Shown here in pieces: positions 32,560-42,631 of a DNA stretch of 64,000 nt. The DNA is taken from the NCBI GenBank assembly GCA_946902985.2, contig OX336388.2:293796526-293860525 (forward strand), read 5' to 3'. The translations under genes were made by a program, and so were the position numbers. Each line of letters begins with the position of its first letter. Positions within the stretch are counted from its first letter, which is position 1. The DNA is from Meconema thalassinum (Eukaryota > Arthropoda > Insecta > Orthoptera > Tettigoniidae). The notes beneath the pieces were generated by a model. That model saw only the letters and a program-made list of their open reading frames with translations. It was not told the DNA's origin and ran no database searches.

Positions 32560-34024
32560 CACACATCAAAAAAAGTTTTGCATCACCTCGGTTCCCAGAT
32601 CTCCGGCATATAGACGTTGACTGTGTATATTGTATCCAAGATACAGTCCCTTTGACTGTTCATAGATGTCACTAAAACTGCTCAAAGATGTAAACAACCA
32701 TGCATGAGCAGGGCCTATTAGATGGAGGGGGTACGACAGCCGATCAGTTCCAGTCATTCCACCAGGACGAAGGTACGCTGCTCATGTTGTCTGTAGTTCT
32801 ACCATGCCTAGAAGGTCAATACCGCAGTTCGATCGCGTCCGCATTGTTACTTTGTGTCAAGAAGGGCTCTCAACAAGGGAAGTTTCCAGGCGTCTCAGAG
32901 TGAACCAAAGCGATGTTGTTCGGACATGGAGGAGGTACAGAGATACAGGAACTGTCGATGACAGGCCTCGCTCAGGCCGCCCAAGGGCTACTACTGTAGT
33001 GGATGACCGCTACTTACGGATTGCCGCTCGGAGGAACCCTGACAGCAATGCCACCATGTTGAATAATGCGTTTCGTTCAGCCACAGGACGTCGTGTTTCA
33101 ACTCAAACTGTGCGCAATAGGCTGCATGATGCGCAACTTCACTCCCGACGTCCATGGCGAGGTCCAGCTTTGCAACCCCGACACCATGCAGCGCGGTACA
33201 GATGGGCCCAACAACATGCTGAATGGACCCCACGGAATTGGCATCACGTTCTCTTCACCGATGAGTGTCGCATATGCCTTCAACCAGACAATCGTCGGAG
33301 ACGTGTTTGGAGGCACCCTGGTCAGGCTGAACGTCTTAGACACACTGTCCAGCGAGTGCAGCAAGGTGGTGGTTCCCTGATGTTTTGGGGTGGCATTATG
33401 TGGGGCCGACGTACGCCACTGGTGGTCATGGAAGGCTCCGAAACGGCTTTACGATACCTGAATGACATCCTCCGACCCATAGTGCAACCATATCGGCAGA
33501 ATATTGGAGAGGCATTTGTCTTCATGGACGACAATTCTCGACCTCATCGTGCACATCTTGTGAATGCGTTCCTTCAAGATAACGACATCGCTCGACTACA
33601 GTGGCCAGCATGTTCGCCAGACATGAACCCTATCGAACATGCCTGGGATATGTTGAAAAGGGCTGTTTATGGACGTCTTGACCCACCAACCACTCTGAGA
33701 GATTTACGCCGAATTGTCGTTGAGGAGTGGGACAATTTGGACCAACAGTGTCTTGATGAACTTGTGGATAGTATGCCACGACGAATACAGGCATGCATCA
33801 ATGCAAGAGGACGTGCTACTGGGTATTAGAGGTAGTGGTGTGTACTGCAATCTGGACCACAAATGCTGAAAGTCTAGCTGTATGATGGTACAACATGCAA
33901 TGTGTGGGTCTCATGAGCAATAAAACGAGCTGAAATGTTGTTTGTGTTGATCTCTATTCCCTTTGTATTTAAAGGTTCCGGAACTCTTGGAACCGAGGTG
34001 ATGCAAAACTTTTTTTGATGTGTG
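32560..34024 (+). mobile_element. Tc1-type transposon, copy 2 (1465 bp)
   Basis: Same length and ends as 16873-18337. TA at 32558-32559 and 34025-34026. Differences from copy 1 that I noticed are single bases, for example near 16886, 16949, 17035, 17195, 17242 and 17589 of copy 1. It sits in the Tigger transposase relic. Confidence 0.97.
32804..33829 (+). CDS. Tc1-family DD34E transposase, intact (copy 2)
   Basis: 341 codons, identical to the copy at 17117-18142 except for W in place of R at about residue 42, in the first helix-turn-helix. All three catalytic acidic residues (LFTDECR, MDDNSRPH, NPIEHAWD) are present with 34 residues between the last two. Start and downstream AATAAA are as in copy 1. 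Two uninterrupted ORFs in one 64-kb window argue for recent or current mobility. Which copy has the active form at residue 42 cannot be judged from sequence alone. Confidence 0.95.
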   Translation: MPRRSIPQFDRVRIVTLCQEGLSTREVSRRLRVNQSDVVRTWRRYRDTGTVDDRPRSGRPRATTVVDDRYLRIAARRNPDSNATMLNNAFRSATGRRVSTQTVRNRLHDAQLHSRRPWRGPALQPRHHAARYRWAQQHAEWTPRNWHHVLFTDECRICLQPDNRRRRVWRHPGQAERLRHTVQRVQQGGGSLMFWGGIMWGRRTPLVVMEGSETALRYLNDILRPIVQPYRQNIGEAFVFMDDNSRPHRAHLVNAFLQDNDIARLQWPACSPDMNPIEHAWDMLKRAVYGRLDPPTTLRDLRRIVVEEWDNLDQQCLDELVDSMPRRIQACINARGRATGY

Positions 34025-34324
34025 TAGATAAAGGTGAGAGTATGGAGTGTCTAATAAAAACTTGGTGTTGTAAAATCCACAATTTATGATCTGAAGAACC
34101 GAAAACGTGAAATTATGCATCGAAGTTAGATAGTGAAGAAGGGTCTAAAAAGAGAAAAACAATGAGATCAGCTACGGATGAAAAATTGGAAGAAGCTGCG
34201 TACTTATGGTTTATTCAGACAAGAAGTAAAGGCGATCCCATTTCTGGATCTTTGTTATGTGAGAAAGCGTTGCTGCTAAATGAGAAGCTTGATGGTTTTC
34301 ACCATTATGTACTGTGCATGTTTT

Positions 34325-35740
34325 TTAGCCTATTTTCATTTTATGAAAAAAAATAGGCTTATGAGATCACCTTTTGTCCGTGTTTGTGTGCGATGGTGTG
34401 TGTGTGTGTCCCCCCTAATAACTTCTAAACGGCTGTAGCGATTACAATGAGACTTGGTAATATCATAACACCATTCCGGCTGACCCCGACGGTGCCCCTC
34501 AATTTTTATTGTCTCTCACCAATCTATCATGGCGGCTGTGCGAAATATTTCACCAGCATTCAGTACCTCCGAAACTATTACCGAAATCGCCCTGAAATTG
34601 TGGACGGTGATAAAGGGCACTACTAGAAGTTCACTTATGCGACTTTCAAAAACCTGGTAACTATAAAACCAACATGGCGGCCATGCGAAGTTGAGACATT
34701 TAAATAGACTTTTCTCACGATTTAACCATCCAAACGTAATGAAACTTGGTACAGAAAATGTTTATACACATTGTGGTGCACTGAAGTCTAATTTAGTTTA
34801 ATTGTTTACATAACCTCAAAATGGCAGCTGTGCGAAATATTTCACTGACATTCTATATCTCCAATACTATTACAGATATCACCCTAAAATTTTGTACGTT
34901 AATAAAGGGTACTGATACAAGTTTATCTATGTAACTTTCATAAACCAGTAAAGTACAAAACGAACATGGCGGCCAAGCGAATTTGAAACATTTTAATAGA
35001 CTTTTCTCGTGATTTAACTCTCTGAGCGCAGTGAAATGTGCTACAGTAAATGATTATACATATTGTAATGCACTGGCATCTAATTTAGTTCAATTGTTTA
35101 CATAACCTCAAGATGGCGGCTGTGCGAAATTTTAAAATTATGTTTTTATTTCTCGTGTCGTAATCATGCGATCGAAGTGAAAGTTTGAATAATGAACCTA
35201 GGCAATAATTTTCCTTGAATAGTACATAACTCTATGGCCTATAGGCCTACATATAACAATCCAAATTGCGAGCATCCAAAAAATTTAGACGGTTCTCAAT
35301 ATCTACGAATCTTTTACAGCAATCAAACTGAAATTTTTGATGTTTATATTTAAATGGACGTTTCTCGCGAATTAACTATCCGAGTGCAGTGAAACGTTGC
35401 ACATTAAATGCTTATACAAATGTCAATCCACTGGCATCTAATTTATTTCAATTGTTTGCATAACTACAAGATGGCAGATGTGCGAAATTTTAAAATCTCG
35501 TTTTTACTTCTCGTGTTCTAATCATGCGATTGAAGTTTGAATACCACTCGTACACAATAATCTTAATGTAATAGTACATAAATAAAAATCCAACCTGGCG
35601 ACCATCTGAAATATTTAGACGGTTCTCAATATCTACGAATCTATCACAACCTTCAAACTGAAATTTTGTCTGTTGATAGAGGTAATTAAAATGAGCAGGT
35701 TATATGAAAGTAGGCTGTATAGCTCTTCACGGAACTACTT
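34325..35740 (-). repeat. Hairpin-ended repeat family (copy b) with internal about 290-bp repeats
   Basis: On the minus strand it ends in the hairpin agcctatttt ... aaaataggct at 34326-34359, as at 5378-5404. Inward, the word 'atggcggctgtgcgaaat' or a close variant recurs at about 34531, 34821, 35114 and 35472, alternating with 'aacatggcggcc.agcgaa' and 'gacttttctc.cgattta', so the body is itself a diverged tandem repeat. Non-coding. It is inserted in, or has replaced part of, the Tigger element. Confidence 0.7.
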
Positions 35741-35938
35741 GTTTCCTATGAAGTAAACGCATGTTTGATTATCTGGAAAAATCGTTATCCGGAGCACTTT
35801 CGGTCCCAATTAGTCCAGATAAACGACCCTCTACTGTAATTAAATAATAATTATAAAATTAAATGATAACTAGTTGAAACCCGTCAAAACATGACGGTCA
35901 ATAGAAAAATATTTACTGAAGAATTTTCTTATATAGGC

Positions 35939-36499
35939 CTACTGTACATTCTTTGTACGATTATTTTTTGACTCTATTGAAACTATGAGGGCGTCAAAAG
36001 ATTGCACTCTCAACATTGCAAAATACTGCTGGCCATGACTGAAAAATTGTTGGGGCAAATTGAGGCCTATACGTTCCAGAGTTTCCCCTTGAGCTTTATT
36101 GATTGTGATAAAGTATGCCAAATGAATTGGAAAATATTGCCTCTTAAAAGAAAATGATAGTGTTTTATCGGATGGTGTTAAATCAAGTCGAAGGATTAGA
36201 CATCTCTGCCTAATTTTAACTGCACCTATTATTTCCAAATCCAAGCAATATGGTTGCATTTAGGAGTCCTTGGGAACCGTTCAGATTTCTAAGCAGCATA
36301 ACGGGCCAAGTGTTTGGAGTATGTGGCGGCCAGTCGTTTAGTTCCAAGGGATTCAAGAACTCTGATGAGTCTAATACAACTGGCCGCAAACCATCGCTTA
36401 TATTTTTGGAATATAACGAAGAAATGCGATGATGTGCAATTCCATACATTTTAAAACAATGTGGACCGTGTGCGTGTGGCACAGTAACATTGGCACCAA
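35939..36499 (-). pseudogene. Helitron helicase C-terminal part fused to N-terminal-region piece
   Basis: The minus-strand frame contains LNPLELNDWPPHTPNTWPVM and LLRNLNGSQGLLNATILL, then in an overlapping frame RQYFPIHLAYFITINKAQG and LPQQFFSHGQQYFAMLRVQS, conserved blocks near the end of Pif1-type Helitron helicases. Upstream, HAHGPHCFKMYGIAHHRIS belongs to the region before the Rep domain. The Rep nuclease and most helicase motifs between them are deleted. A frameshift lies near 36230. The helicase would unwind DNA during rolling-circle transposition. Confidence 0.85.
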
Positions 36500-36512
36500 A
36501 TGAAACGAAGGA

Positions 36513-36693
36513 AGGAAGGAAGCTTGCAGTTTAACGTGACCGTTAATCTCGCGATCATAAGCCACGGGACCTCCGTTTAACGTGGAATCCGAACCACAGG
36601 ACATGGCCTTTCACATCAAAAATCTCACATGCATTGACCGGGAATCGAACCCGATCCGCCTTGGTGAGAGGCATACAGCTTGACCGCTGCGCC
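36513..36693 (-). mobile_element. SINE family D inserted in the Helitron
   Basis: On the minus strand a tRNA-like head has 'tggcgcagcggtcaagctg' (A box) and 'gggttcgattccc' (B box). The 13-bp direct repeat atgaaacgaagga flanks it at 36500-36512 and 36694-36706. It interrupts the Helitron reading frame at a point where the coding similarity resumes on both sides. Confidence 0.92.
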
Positions 36694-36706
36694 ATGAAAC
36701 GAAGGA

Positions 36707-36960
36707 CATAGCATTGTACTGCCGATTAGTCCCTCTGGAATTCCTTGAGATATCATCTCCAGTGAAAAATAATTGTTAAAGCCTGTCAAATATTTTATAT
36801 TTATTCAGATTAATTTTACCATTACAACAGCAAAGGTCAAAGTAACCAAGTGTAGATTTCTCGCAAGAGAAATACAGTGCAGAACAATGTTTACATTTGT
36901 TCGTCAAGGACCCTAAACTGTAACGGCATAGTATCTGGAATTGTTTCTGAAATGCCATAT
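36707..36960 (-). pseudogene. Helitron zinc-ribbon-like segment, copy A
   Basis: Minus-strand CKHCSALYFSCEKS and FDLCCCNGKINLNKY resemble the C..C ... CC.NGK motif found near the N-terminus of Helitron proteins. It continues, with stops, toward the SINE insertion. Copy B is at 38391-38516 (CKHCSTLYFSCVKS, YCCDGKIDLLKY). Confidence 0.75.
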
Positions 36961-37107
36961 TTATATTGGATTTTAAAAGTGGCTTCGTATTTTTCTCCGA
37001 TTTCCCACTTTTTTGCGGCTAATGTTCTATTTCGTCAAATGGGTTTATTTATAGCAGCATTTCTGCCCAAATTAACGTCATTTTATATAAAACTATAGTG
37101 GCCTGCA

Positions 37108-37437
37108 TCAACGTAGCCGCCAAATATTAAATGGCAAATAATAACTTACTTCCATTGCCAAAATCAACTGCGTGGTTAGACCCATTGTTATGCACTCTAA
37201 ACAAATAATCAATAAACAATAATATTCACATATACAATGAATACTTCCATTCTCAAGTTGGTTGCTGATGATAATGCGATGAGATTGATCGCCAATAATA
37301 AAATCCTTGCAATTTTTGCAATTTGCTTGCAAACGCAACTCAGGATGACGATCTTCCTTTTGAAATAAACAGAATGAAATTGCTGTAAATAATGAATTTC
37401 CATCACCTGTTGAAGGTACAATACTTTGTATTTCCAT
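37108..37437 (-). pseudogene. OTU-like domain, copy A, Ser at the catalytic Cys position
   Basis: The frame contains STGDGNSLFTAISFCLF, matching the OTU cysteine-protease motif D-G-N-C-L-F-R-A, with Ser where the nucleophilic Cys is expected. SDQSHRI-like and NQLE segments follow as in copy B. OTU domains are known in some animal Helitrons. The reading frame later degrades. Confidence 0.7.
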
Positions 37438-37589
37438 GACAGTAAATTATGCAAGGGAGCATAGAATCACTTCGCCACTACTGGAATGAGCATAGACTCA
37501 CTTCGCCAGCCACAGTAATGGAGGGAGTTTTAGAATTATATGTTCAGTGCTTGTCAAAGATCGTATTAACACAGGGAAGCCCATTCTTA

Positions 37590-37800
37590 AGGCTACATTC
37601 TGAGCTATTGCCCCGGATTCCAGGTTCGATCCCCGCTCTGCCAAGAAATTTAATTCTGGTCTGAGGACTGGAACGGGGCGCACTCGTGAGGCAAAACTAA
37701 GAAGAGCAAAGTTTGATTCCCATCTCAACAATCTTGGATTTGGTTTTCCGTGGTTTCCCACTTCCACTCCAGGCAAATACCGGGATAGTTCCTAACTTAA
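37590..37800 (+). mobile_element. SINE family E, copy A
   Basis: B-box-like 'ggttcgatccccg' followed by 'ccaagaaatttaattctggtctgagg' type body and 'ttttccgtggtttcccact' tail block. The same SINE sits at the same relative place in tandem copy B, so the SINE insertion came before the tandem duplication. Confidence 0.75.
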
Positions 37801-38039
37801 AGCCTCGGTCGTTAACTCCCCATTCCCCACATTAATTACAAATGCACACATCAACACAGCCATCACATTAACACAGGTTATCAGAGAAAAGTTTACACTC
37901 GCACACCTGTTCGCCAATATGTTAACGCTGATGTATGTGTTTGAACTACTGGATATAAGTTCAATGTTCCCCATCTCTTGATGAATACAGTACTTTTGCA
38001 TTTGTCAGTTGGCACAGGCTAGAGTAAAAGGTGGCTTTT

Positions 38040-38365
38040 CACCGATGTCTCAGTCTCACTCATGGCTGTGATTATATGGAAGCTACTGAGGTATGGGTGG
38101 TGCTTAGTAATGGCATTCGGGGCACAGTCAGTGCCTGTGAATGCTGTGAAAGGTTCAACTCATAGGGTTAGGACTACTGTTCAGACTCAGTGAGGAAAGC
38201 AATGGCAAACTACCTCACTCCTCTTCTTGCCTAGAACGCCTCAAAATAGCGCTGCCTTGGGTTTTTGTGGGTATCTACTCACATAACGTAACGGCGATAC
38301 TTTTTGAGGATCCAACCAGCCTTCGGGCTGACTACCTAACAGACAGACAGACAGACAGACTTTAA
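38040..38365 (+). repeat. Dispersed repeat with GACA tail
   Basis: Contains 'gaggatccaaccagccttcg' and ends in (GACA)n at 38341-38361. From memory this is a common short interspersed repeat type in polyneopteran sequence. It separates the two tandem Helitron segments. Confidence 0.55.
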
Positions 38366-38390
38366 AATTAATATCATTGCATTGTTGCAG

Positions 38391-38516
38391 CTTGGCAAAT
38401 ATTTTATATTTCAGCAGATCAATTTTACCATCACAACAGTAAAGGCCAAAGTAACCGCGCGTAGATTTTACGCAAGAGAAATACAATGTAGAACAATGTT
38501 TACATTTGATCGTCAA
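38391..38516 (-). pseudogene. Helitron zinc-ribbon-like segment, copy B
   Basis: CKHCSTLYFSCVKS followed by YCCDGKIDLLKY, the counterpart of 36785-36910. It is bordered on one side by the GACA repeat. Confidence 0.75.
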
Positions 38517-38730
38517 AGACCTTTCACTGTACTACATAACATCTGGAATTGTTTCTGAAATGGCCTATTTATATTGGATTTTAAATGTGGCTTCGTATTA
38601 TTCGATAACACTATAGTGACCTGCAATATCGGAGCCGCTAAATATTAAATGGCAAAAAATACTTCCATTGCCGAAATCAACTGCGTAGTTAGATTCAGTA
38701 CTCTAAACAAATAATCATTAAACAACTGTC

Positions 38731-38960
38731 TTATACAATGAAGTTCAACATGACCGTCCAGAGACTCTCATACTCAAGTTGGTTGGTGAGGAGAATGCGA
38801 TGAGACTGATCGCTTACAATAAATTCCTTATAATTGTTCCTGCCAGCGAAATGTTTGGCAATAGCTTGAAAACGCAGCGCAGAATGACATTCTTCATTTT
38901 GATATAAACAGTACAAAACTGCTCTAAATAAGCTATTTCCATCACCTGTTATAGTTTATG
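38731..38960 (-). pseudogene. OTU-like domain, copy B
   Basis: Minus strand TGDGNSLFRAVLYCLYQNEE, then HFAGRNNYKEFIVSDQSHRI and LTNQLEYESL. Here too Ser stands at the expected catalytic Cys. The frame is open upstream for only a short distance. Confidence 0.7.
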
Positions 38961-39124
38961 GCAGTACATTTTGCAGGGGAACATAGAATAACTTCGCCAA
39001 CTACTGGAATGAGCTTAGGCATATACTCAATACTCACTTCGGCAGTCACCCTAATGGAGGCTGTTTTAGAATTCTATGTCCCGTGCATGTCAAAAATCGT
39101 ATTAACACATGGAAGCCCACCCAT

Positions 39125-39345
39125 TCTTGGCTATCGCCTCGGAGACCCGGGTTACATTTCCTGCTCTGCCAAGAAATTTAATTCTGGTCTGAGGGCAAAA
39201 ACGGGGCACATTCAGTCTCTAGAGGTATAACTAAGAAGAGGAAGGTTTGATTCCCACCTCGACAATCTTAGATGTGGTTTTCCGTGGTTTCCCACTTCCA
39301 CTCAAGGCAAATACCGGGATGGTTCCTAACTTAAGGCCTCGGCCG
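39125..39345 (+). mobile_element. SINE family E, copy B
   Basis: Diverged counterpart of 37590-37800 at the matching position of tandem copy B. Confidence 0.7.
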
Positions 39346-39762
39346 TCACCTTGCCATTTCCCACCTTAATTACAAATACACAAAGTAATGCAGCTATCAC
39401 AATAATACGGGTTATCAGAGAAAATTTTACACTTACACACCAAAGTATATGGGGCTGAGTGACAACGATGTCGGAGCCCTTCAAACGAATTATGTTTGCC
39501 AAGTGTCTCTCATGGCGAAAGCAATTGTGGACACGCGCCAGGGCCTGGAAAACTACCTTTTCACTAATAATTTAAGAGTATATCGACGATGCATAATTTA
39601 TAACTTTTAGTCTAGGATGCTACCAACTTGACCACCGAAGCATTGGGAAGAAATTGCAATATTAAAGTACATAAACAACATAGCCTACACACTCAACTGT
39701 CAGTTAATGTTCTTCAACGTTTCCCTTCTTAAAAATTCCCCTCTATAACTCTCCATCACTTG

Positions 39763-40280
39763 AAAACGCGCCATGTTTTGTGTTTTAAATATATCGATGC
39801 AATGGTGCTGCCATCTGTTGTTAGTTACTGAAACTATATGGGCGAGGTACTGCCATCATTTGTCAGTTACTGCAATTGATGGCAGATATTAGCTCTTTTG
39901 ACCACATGCTGTAATGCAATGGTAAAACGGAAATAAAACTTATTGAGAGGGAATGTAGGAATCTTTAACTGACATAAAACGTTACTAATAATCCTTGATA
40001 AAACAATATTTAACTATCACGCGAAAACTCGCCATCAAGGCCATGCCTTGTGTTTTAAATATATCGACGCAATCTGCTCTCAGTTACTGGAACTATATTG
40101 GCGAGGTACTGCCATCTGTTGTCAGTTACTGGAACTGATTGCAGATATTCAAACGACGTATTGAGGACATGCTGTAATGCAATGGTAAAACGGAAATAAA
40201 ACGTGTTGAGAAAATGTGTAGAAATATGTATCTTTAACTGACATAAAACCTTACTAATACTCCTTGATAAAACAATATTT
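39763..40280. repeat. Two-copy direct tandem repeat, about 260 bp
   Basis: Shared blocks: 'tgtgttttaaatatatcga.gcaat', 'gcgaggtactgccatc', 'acatgctgtaatgcaatggt' and 'cttgataaaacaatatt'. The second unit starts near 40020. Non-coding. Confidence 0.85.
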
Positions 40281-40303
40281 CAGTGGCAAAAAAAAAAAAA
40301 TAC

Positions 40304-40380
40304 TGGCGAGAGTTGGGATCGAACCAGTGATCCTTGGATCCACAGTCAATCGCCTTAACCAAATAGCTACTCGCGCACTC
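40304..40380 (-). tRNA. tRNA-like sequence, probably a pseudo-tRNA
   Basis: On the minus strand there is an A box 'tagctatttggttaaggc', a possible anticodon loop ctGTGga (His), a B box 'ggttcgatccc', acceptor-like ends (gcgcgag ... ctctcgc) and then a run of 13 T, a Pol III stop. The D stem has 3 pairs; the anticodon and T stems have mismatches. More likely a decayed tRNA or SINE head than a working gene. Confidence 0.35.
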
Positions 40381-41200
40381 ACATTTAGATGCAGACGCAA
40401 CCATTCACTATCTTCAAAAGCCGCTATCTGAAGAAAATAATCCAATTCATTATCAATAAAATCAATATACATTCGTATATGTCCATACTGTTATTATATT
40501 GTATTGTCAGAACTTGGTTAATGTATGTTTTCAATTACATGCAAGCTTATTAAATAACTTACATTTTAATGGACTTCTCACCGCCATTTTGTCATGAGCC
40601 CAGGCGGATTGTGCGCATGCGCGAGGGGCGAGAATTCTGCTATTTTCTATATTTATTTAAAAATATACCGTATTATATTTGTTTATTTTAGAGACACTCT
40701 GCAAATCTACAGGCCAAGAGCTTTCGTTAGAGTGCTCTACGAAGTAAATTGGTTCTGTCGTTCTCTCTATCTCGTGATAACAAAAATCACCTTACTGTTT
40801 TAAATATATAGATAATAAATGAAAAATAAATAAATAAAAATAACTGTCTCTTAGATATGGGACTTGTCTACCCTGCTCGTCTCTGGTAGGCGCATAATGC
40901 CTAATTTTTGTAAAGAACCAACGTGGTCACTGTGCTGTACATGAACCAAAATGGCTAACAACTTTCTACGATCGTACCTCATGAGACAATAACAAAAGTC
41001 GTCTAGTCAGTAATCTAACTCTTCCGGTCGTCATATTCATATTTCAAGGTCGCACAAGGCCAGTCTTATACAGCCGAGCGTGTGTGAATTACAGACACTT
41101 AAAGCAAATCGTAAAATTAAAATCCCCAGCCGGTTTCTTGTGTAATTATAACTTGGACCCACCTGACTACTTAGCGGTGCCCATCCTGAAAATACACACC
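40381..41200. other. Unassigned sequence
   Basis: Nothing recognised. 'aaataaataaataaaaataa' at about 40825 is a possible retroelement tail. Confidence 0.35.
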
Positions 41201-41207
41201 TTCTCTC

Positions 41208-41530
41208 TCTTCCCCGAGCCTCCGTGGCTTAGGCGGCACCACGCCGGCCTCTCACCGCTGGGTCCGTTGTTCAAATCCCGGTCACTCCATGTGAGATCTG
41301 TGCTGGACAAACGGAGGCAGACAGGTTTCTCTCCGGTTTTCCCTGTCAACATTTCATTCCAGCAACACTCTCCACTATCATTTCATTTCATCTGTCATTC
41401 ATTTAATCATTGCCCCAGAGGAGTGCGTCAGGCCACGGCAGCCGGCACAGTTCATATCCTCGCCGCTAGATTCCTTCCATTCCTGACCCGGTCGGAGACT
41501 GGAAGCAGGCTGTGGATTTTCATTTCTCTC
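41208..41530 (+). mobile_element. SINE family A, near full length
   Basis: The tRNA-like head has 'cctccgtggcttaggcggca' (A box) and 'ttgttcaaatccc' (B box). The body matches the reverse copies at 56470-56799 and 7404-7582. Confidence 0.88.
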
Positions 41531-41579
41531 TTCCCCCCTCCTCCCTTCTCCTCGCTCGGTTAGGGCTAAACCTTTGTTC

Positions 41580-42620
41580 AGTATTAGCTACCTAGCTTTA
41601 CAGCTTATAAAATAATAATAATAACTACGGTACCCATTTTTATATTCAATTTAACTATATTTGGGGAAAGGGTGCTGTGACATCATTTAATAACACACTC
41701 GGAATAACTTTCTCTAATCATGGGTTCACGAAATATTGGTAGGAAAACATCCCAAACAGTAAGGTACAGTCAGCTTCAAATAAAGTGGTACCAACTGAAT
41801 ACTTAGACCCTTTAGGCAGAAATATCATTTTTTTTATAGTAAAGGGTGCATTATACGGTTTAATTTAACACCTAGTACAAGTCTGTAGCATTGGTCTATT
41901 GGCTCCTAAACTATAACGAGCGGATGACTGTGCAGTTTTGGGACAACTGGTTAAATCAAGAGTAACTAATTCATAAATAATCATTTAAAAAGCCCGCCAA
42001 AGTCTTATTACTCGTCATGTACACACACATTAAGTACACCCAGATTCAAATAAAATGGCTCCCTCATGTAGTTAGGCCTTTTGAACAAAGTTTGGGTAAA
42101 TCAGTGGTTCTCTTCAAAGGGGGTGTTGCAAGCTTTCCTTTGCCCATCACACAACCATCTCCGAATATTGGATCACCAAATATAAGGGACGGATGACCTA
42201 GCAGTTTGTTAAAATTTGGGTAAATCTATAAAATAAGTGGGCCATAACAAAGAGGGCGTCACCTCGAGTCCTAGGACACCTCGTGTGACCCTCTCCGATG
42301 ATTGATTCGCGAGATATCGGAAAGACGCTGATCGCAAGGTACAGTCAGGTTCCAAAAGAAATTGGTGGTGTAAACCCTGTCAAGACGATCATTCTACTAA
42401 TATCAGTACAAAATTGGCAAGGTACTCACAACACATCATATAATAAAACTTGCAAGTCGTAAGAATCACAAAAGTATGAATAATGACGGAACGCAATGTG
42501 TTCACTGTTTGGCACAGGGGAAACATCTTCCTTAACCAATAAAACAGAAGTTCGCTGTATTATTTGGCGTATATACAAGGCAGTATAGATCATCTGCCAG
42601 ACTGGTAAGGATTTACGGAG
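41580..42620. repeat. Unassigned sequence with diverged internal repeats
   Basis: 'aaggtacagtcag.ttc.aa' occurs at about 41760 and 42340, with a related 'aagtacacccagattcaaat' at about 42030. 'gcggatgac/gacggatgacc' blocks lie between. Looks like an old tandem array or internal part of an element; no coding motif. Confidence 0.45.
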
Positions 42621-42631
42621 GCACATGTTGC

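Larger units (their letters stand above)
32475..34300 (+). pseudogene. Tigger/jerky-like transposase N-terminus, split by Tc1
   Basis: It begins ATG GCT TCT (MASTSGEK), as many jerky/Tigger proteins do. The left part runs to the TA at 32558. After the Tc1 element the frame resumes at 34025 with DKGES, then drifts through stops to SEEGSKKRKTMR and LEEAAYLWFIQTRSKGDPIS, the second helix-turn-helix of CENP-B-type DNA-binding regions, ending LLCEKALLLNEKLDG at about 34292. The DDE catalytic domain is absent. Frameshifts and stops on both sides show it was already decaying. The family binds transposon ends in the nucleus. Confidence 0.85.
32267..35836 (+). mobile_element. Tigger/pogo-type DNA transposon, interrupted
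   Basis: Left end CAGTTGAACGTCATTTATCC at 32267 and right end (reverse complement) CAGTAGAGGGTCGTTTATCT at 35836 form the inverted repeats typical of Tigger elements. TA flanks lie at 32265-32266 and 35837-35838. Inside is a broken CENP-B-like transposase N-terminus, cut by the Tc1 copy at 32560-34024 and followed by a foreign repeat (34325 to about 35740) that replaces the catalytic part. Confidence 0.85.
35870..38960 (-). mobile_element. Helitron (OTU-bearing), degraded
   Basis: On the minus strand the 3' end shows a 6-bp-stem hairpin (CCGTCA ... TGACGG, 35881-35897), then GTTTCAA and CTAG (35870-35873) next to a host T, which is the standard Helitron 3' end. Reading inward are a helicase C-terminal part, part of the Helitron N-terminal region, a zinc-ribbon-like motif and an OTU-like domain. 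The 5' part is present twice. The 5' terminus (TC) was not located. Most of the Rep and helicase core is missing. Confidence 0.85.

Noticed and set aside
34325..36482. Single Helitron spanning the hairpin repeat and the helicase relic
   Set aside because: The Tigger right end (35836) and a clear Helitron 3' terminus (35870) separate the two, so they are different elements.
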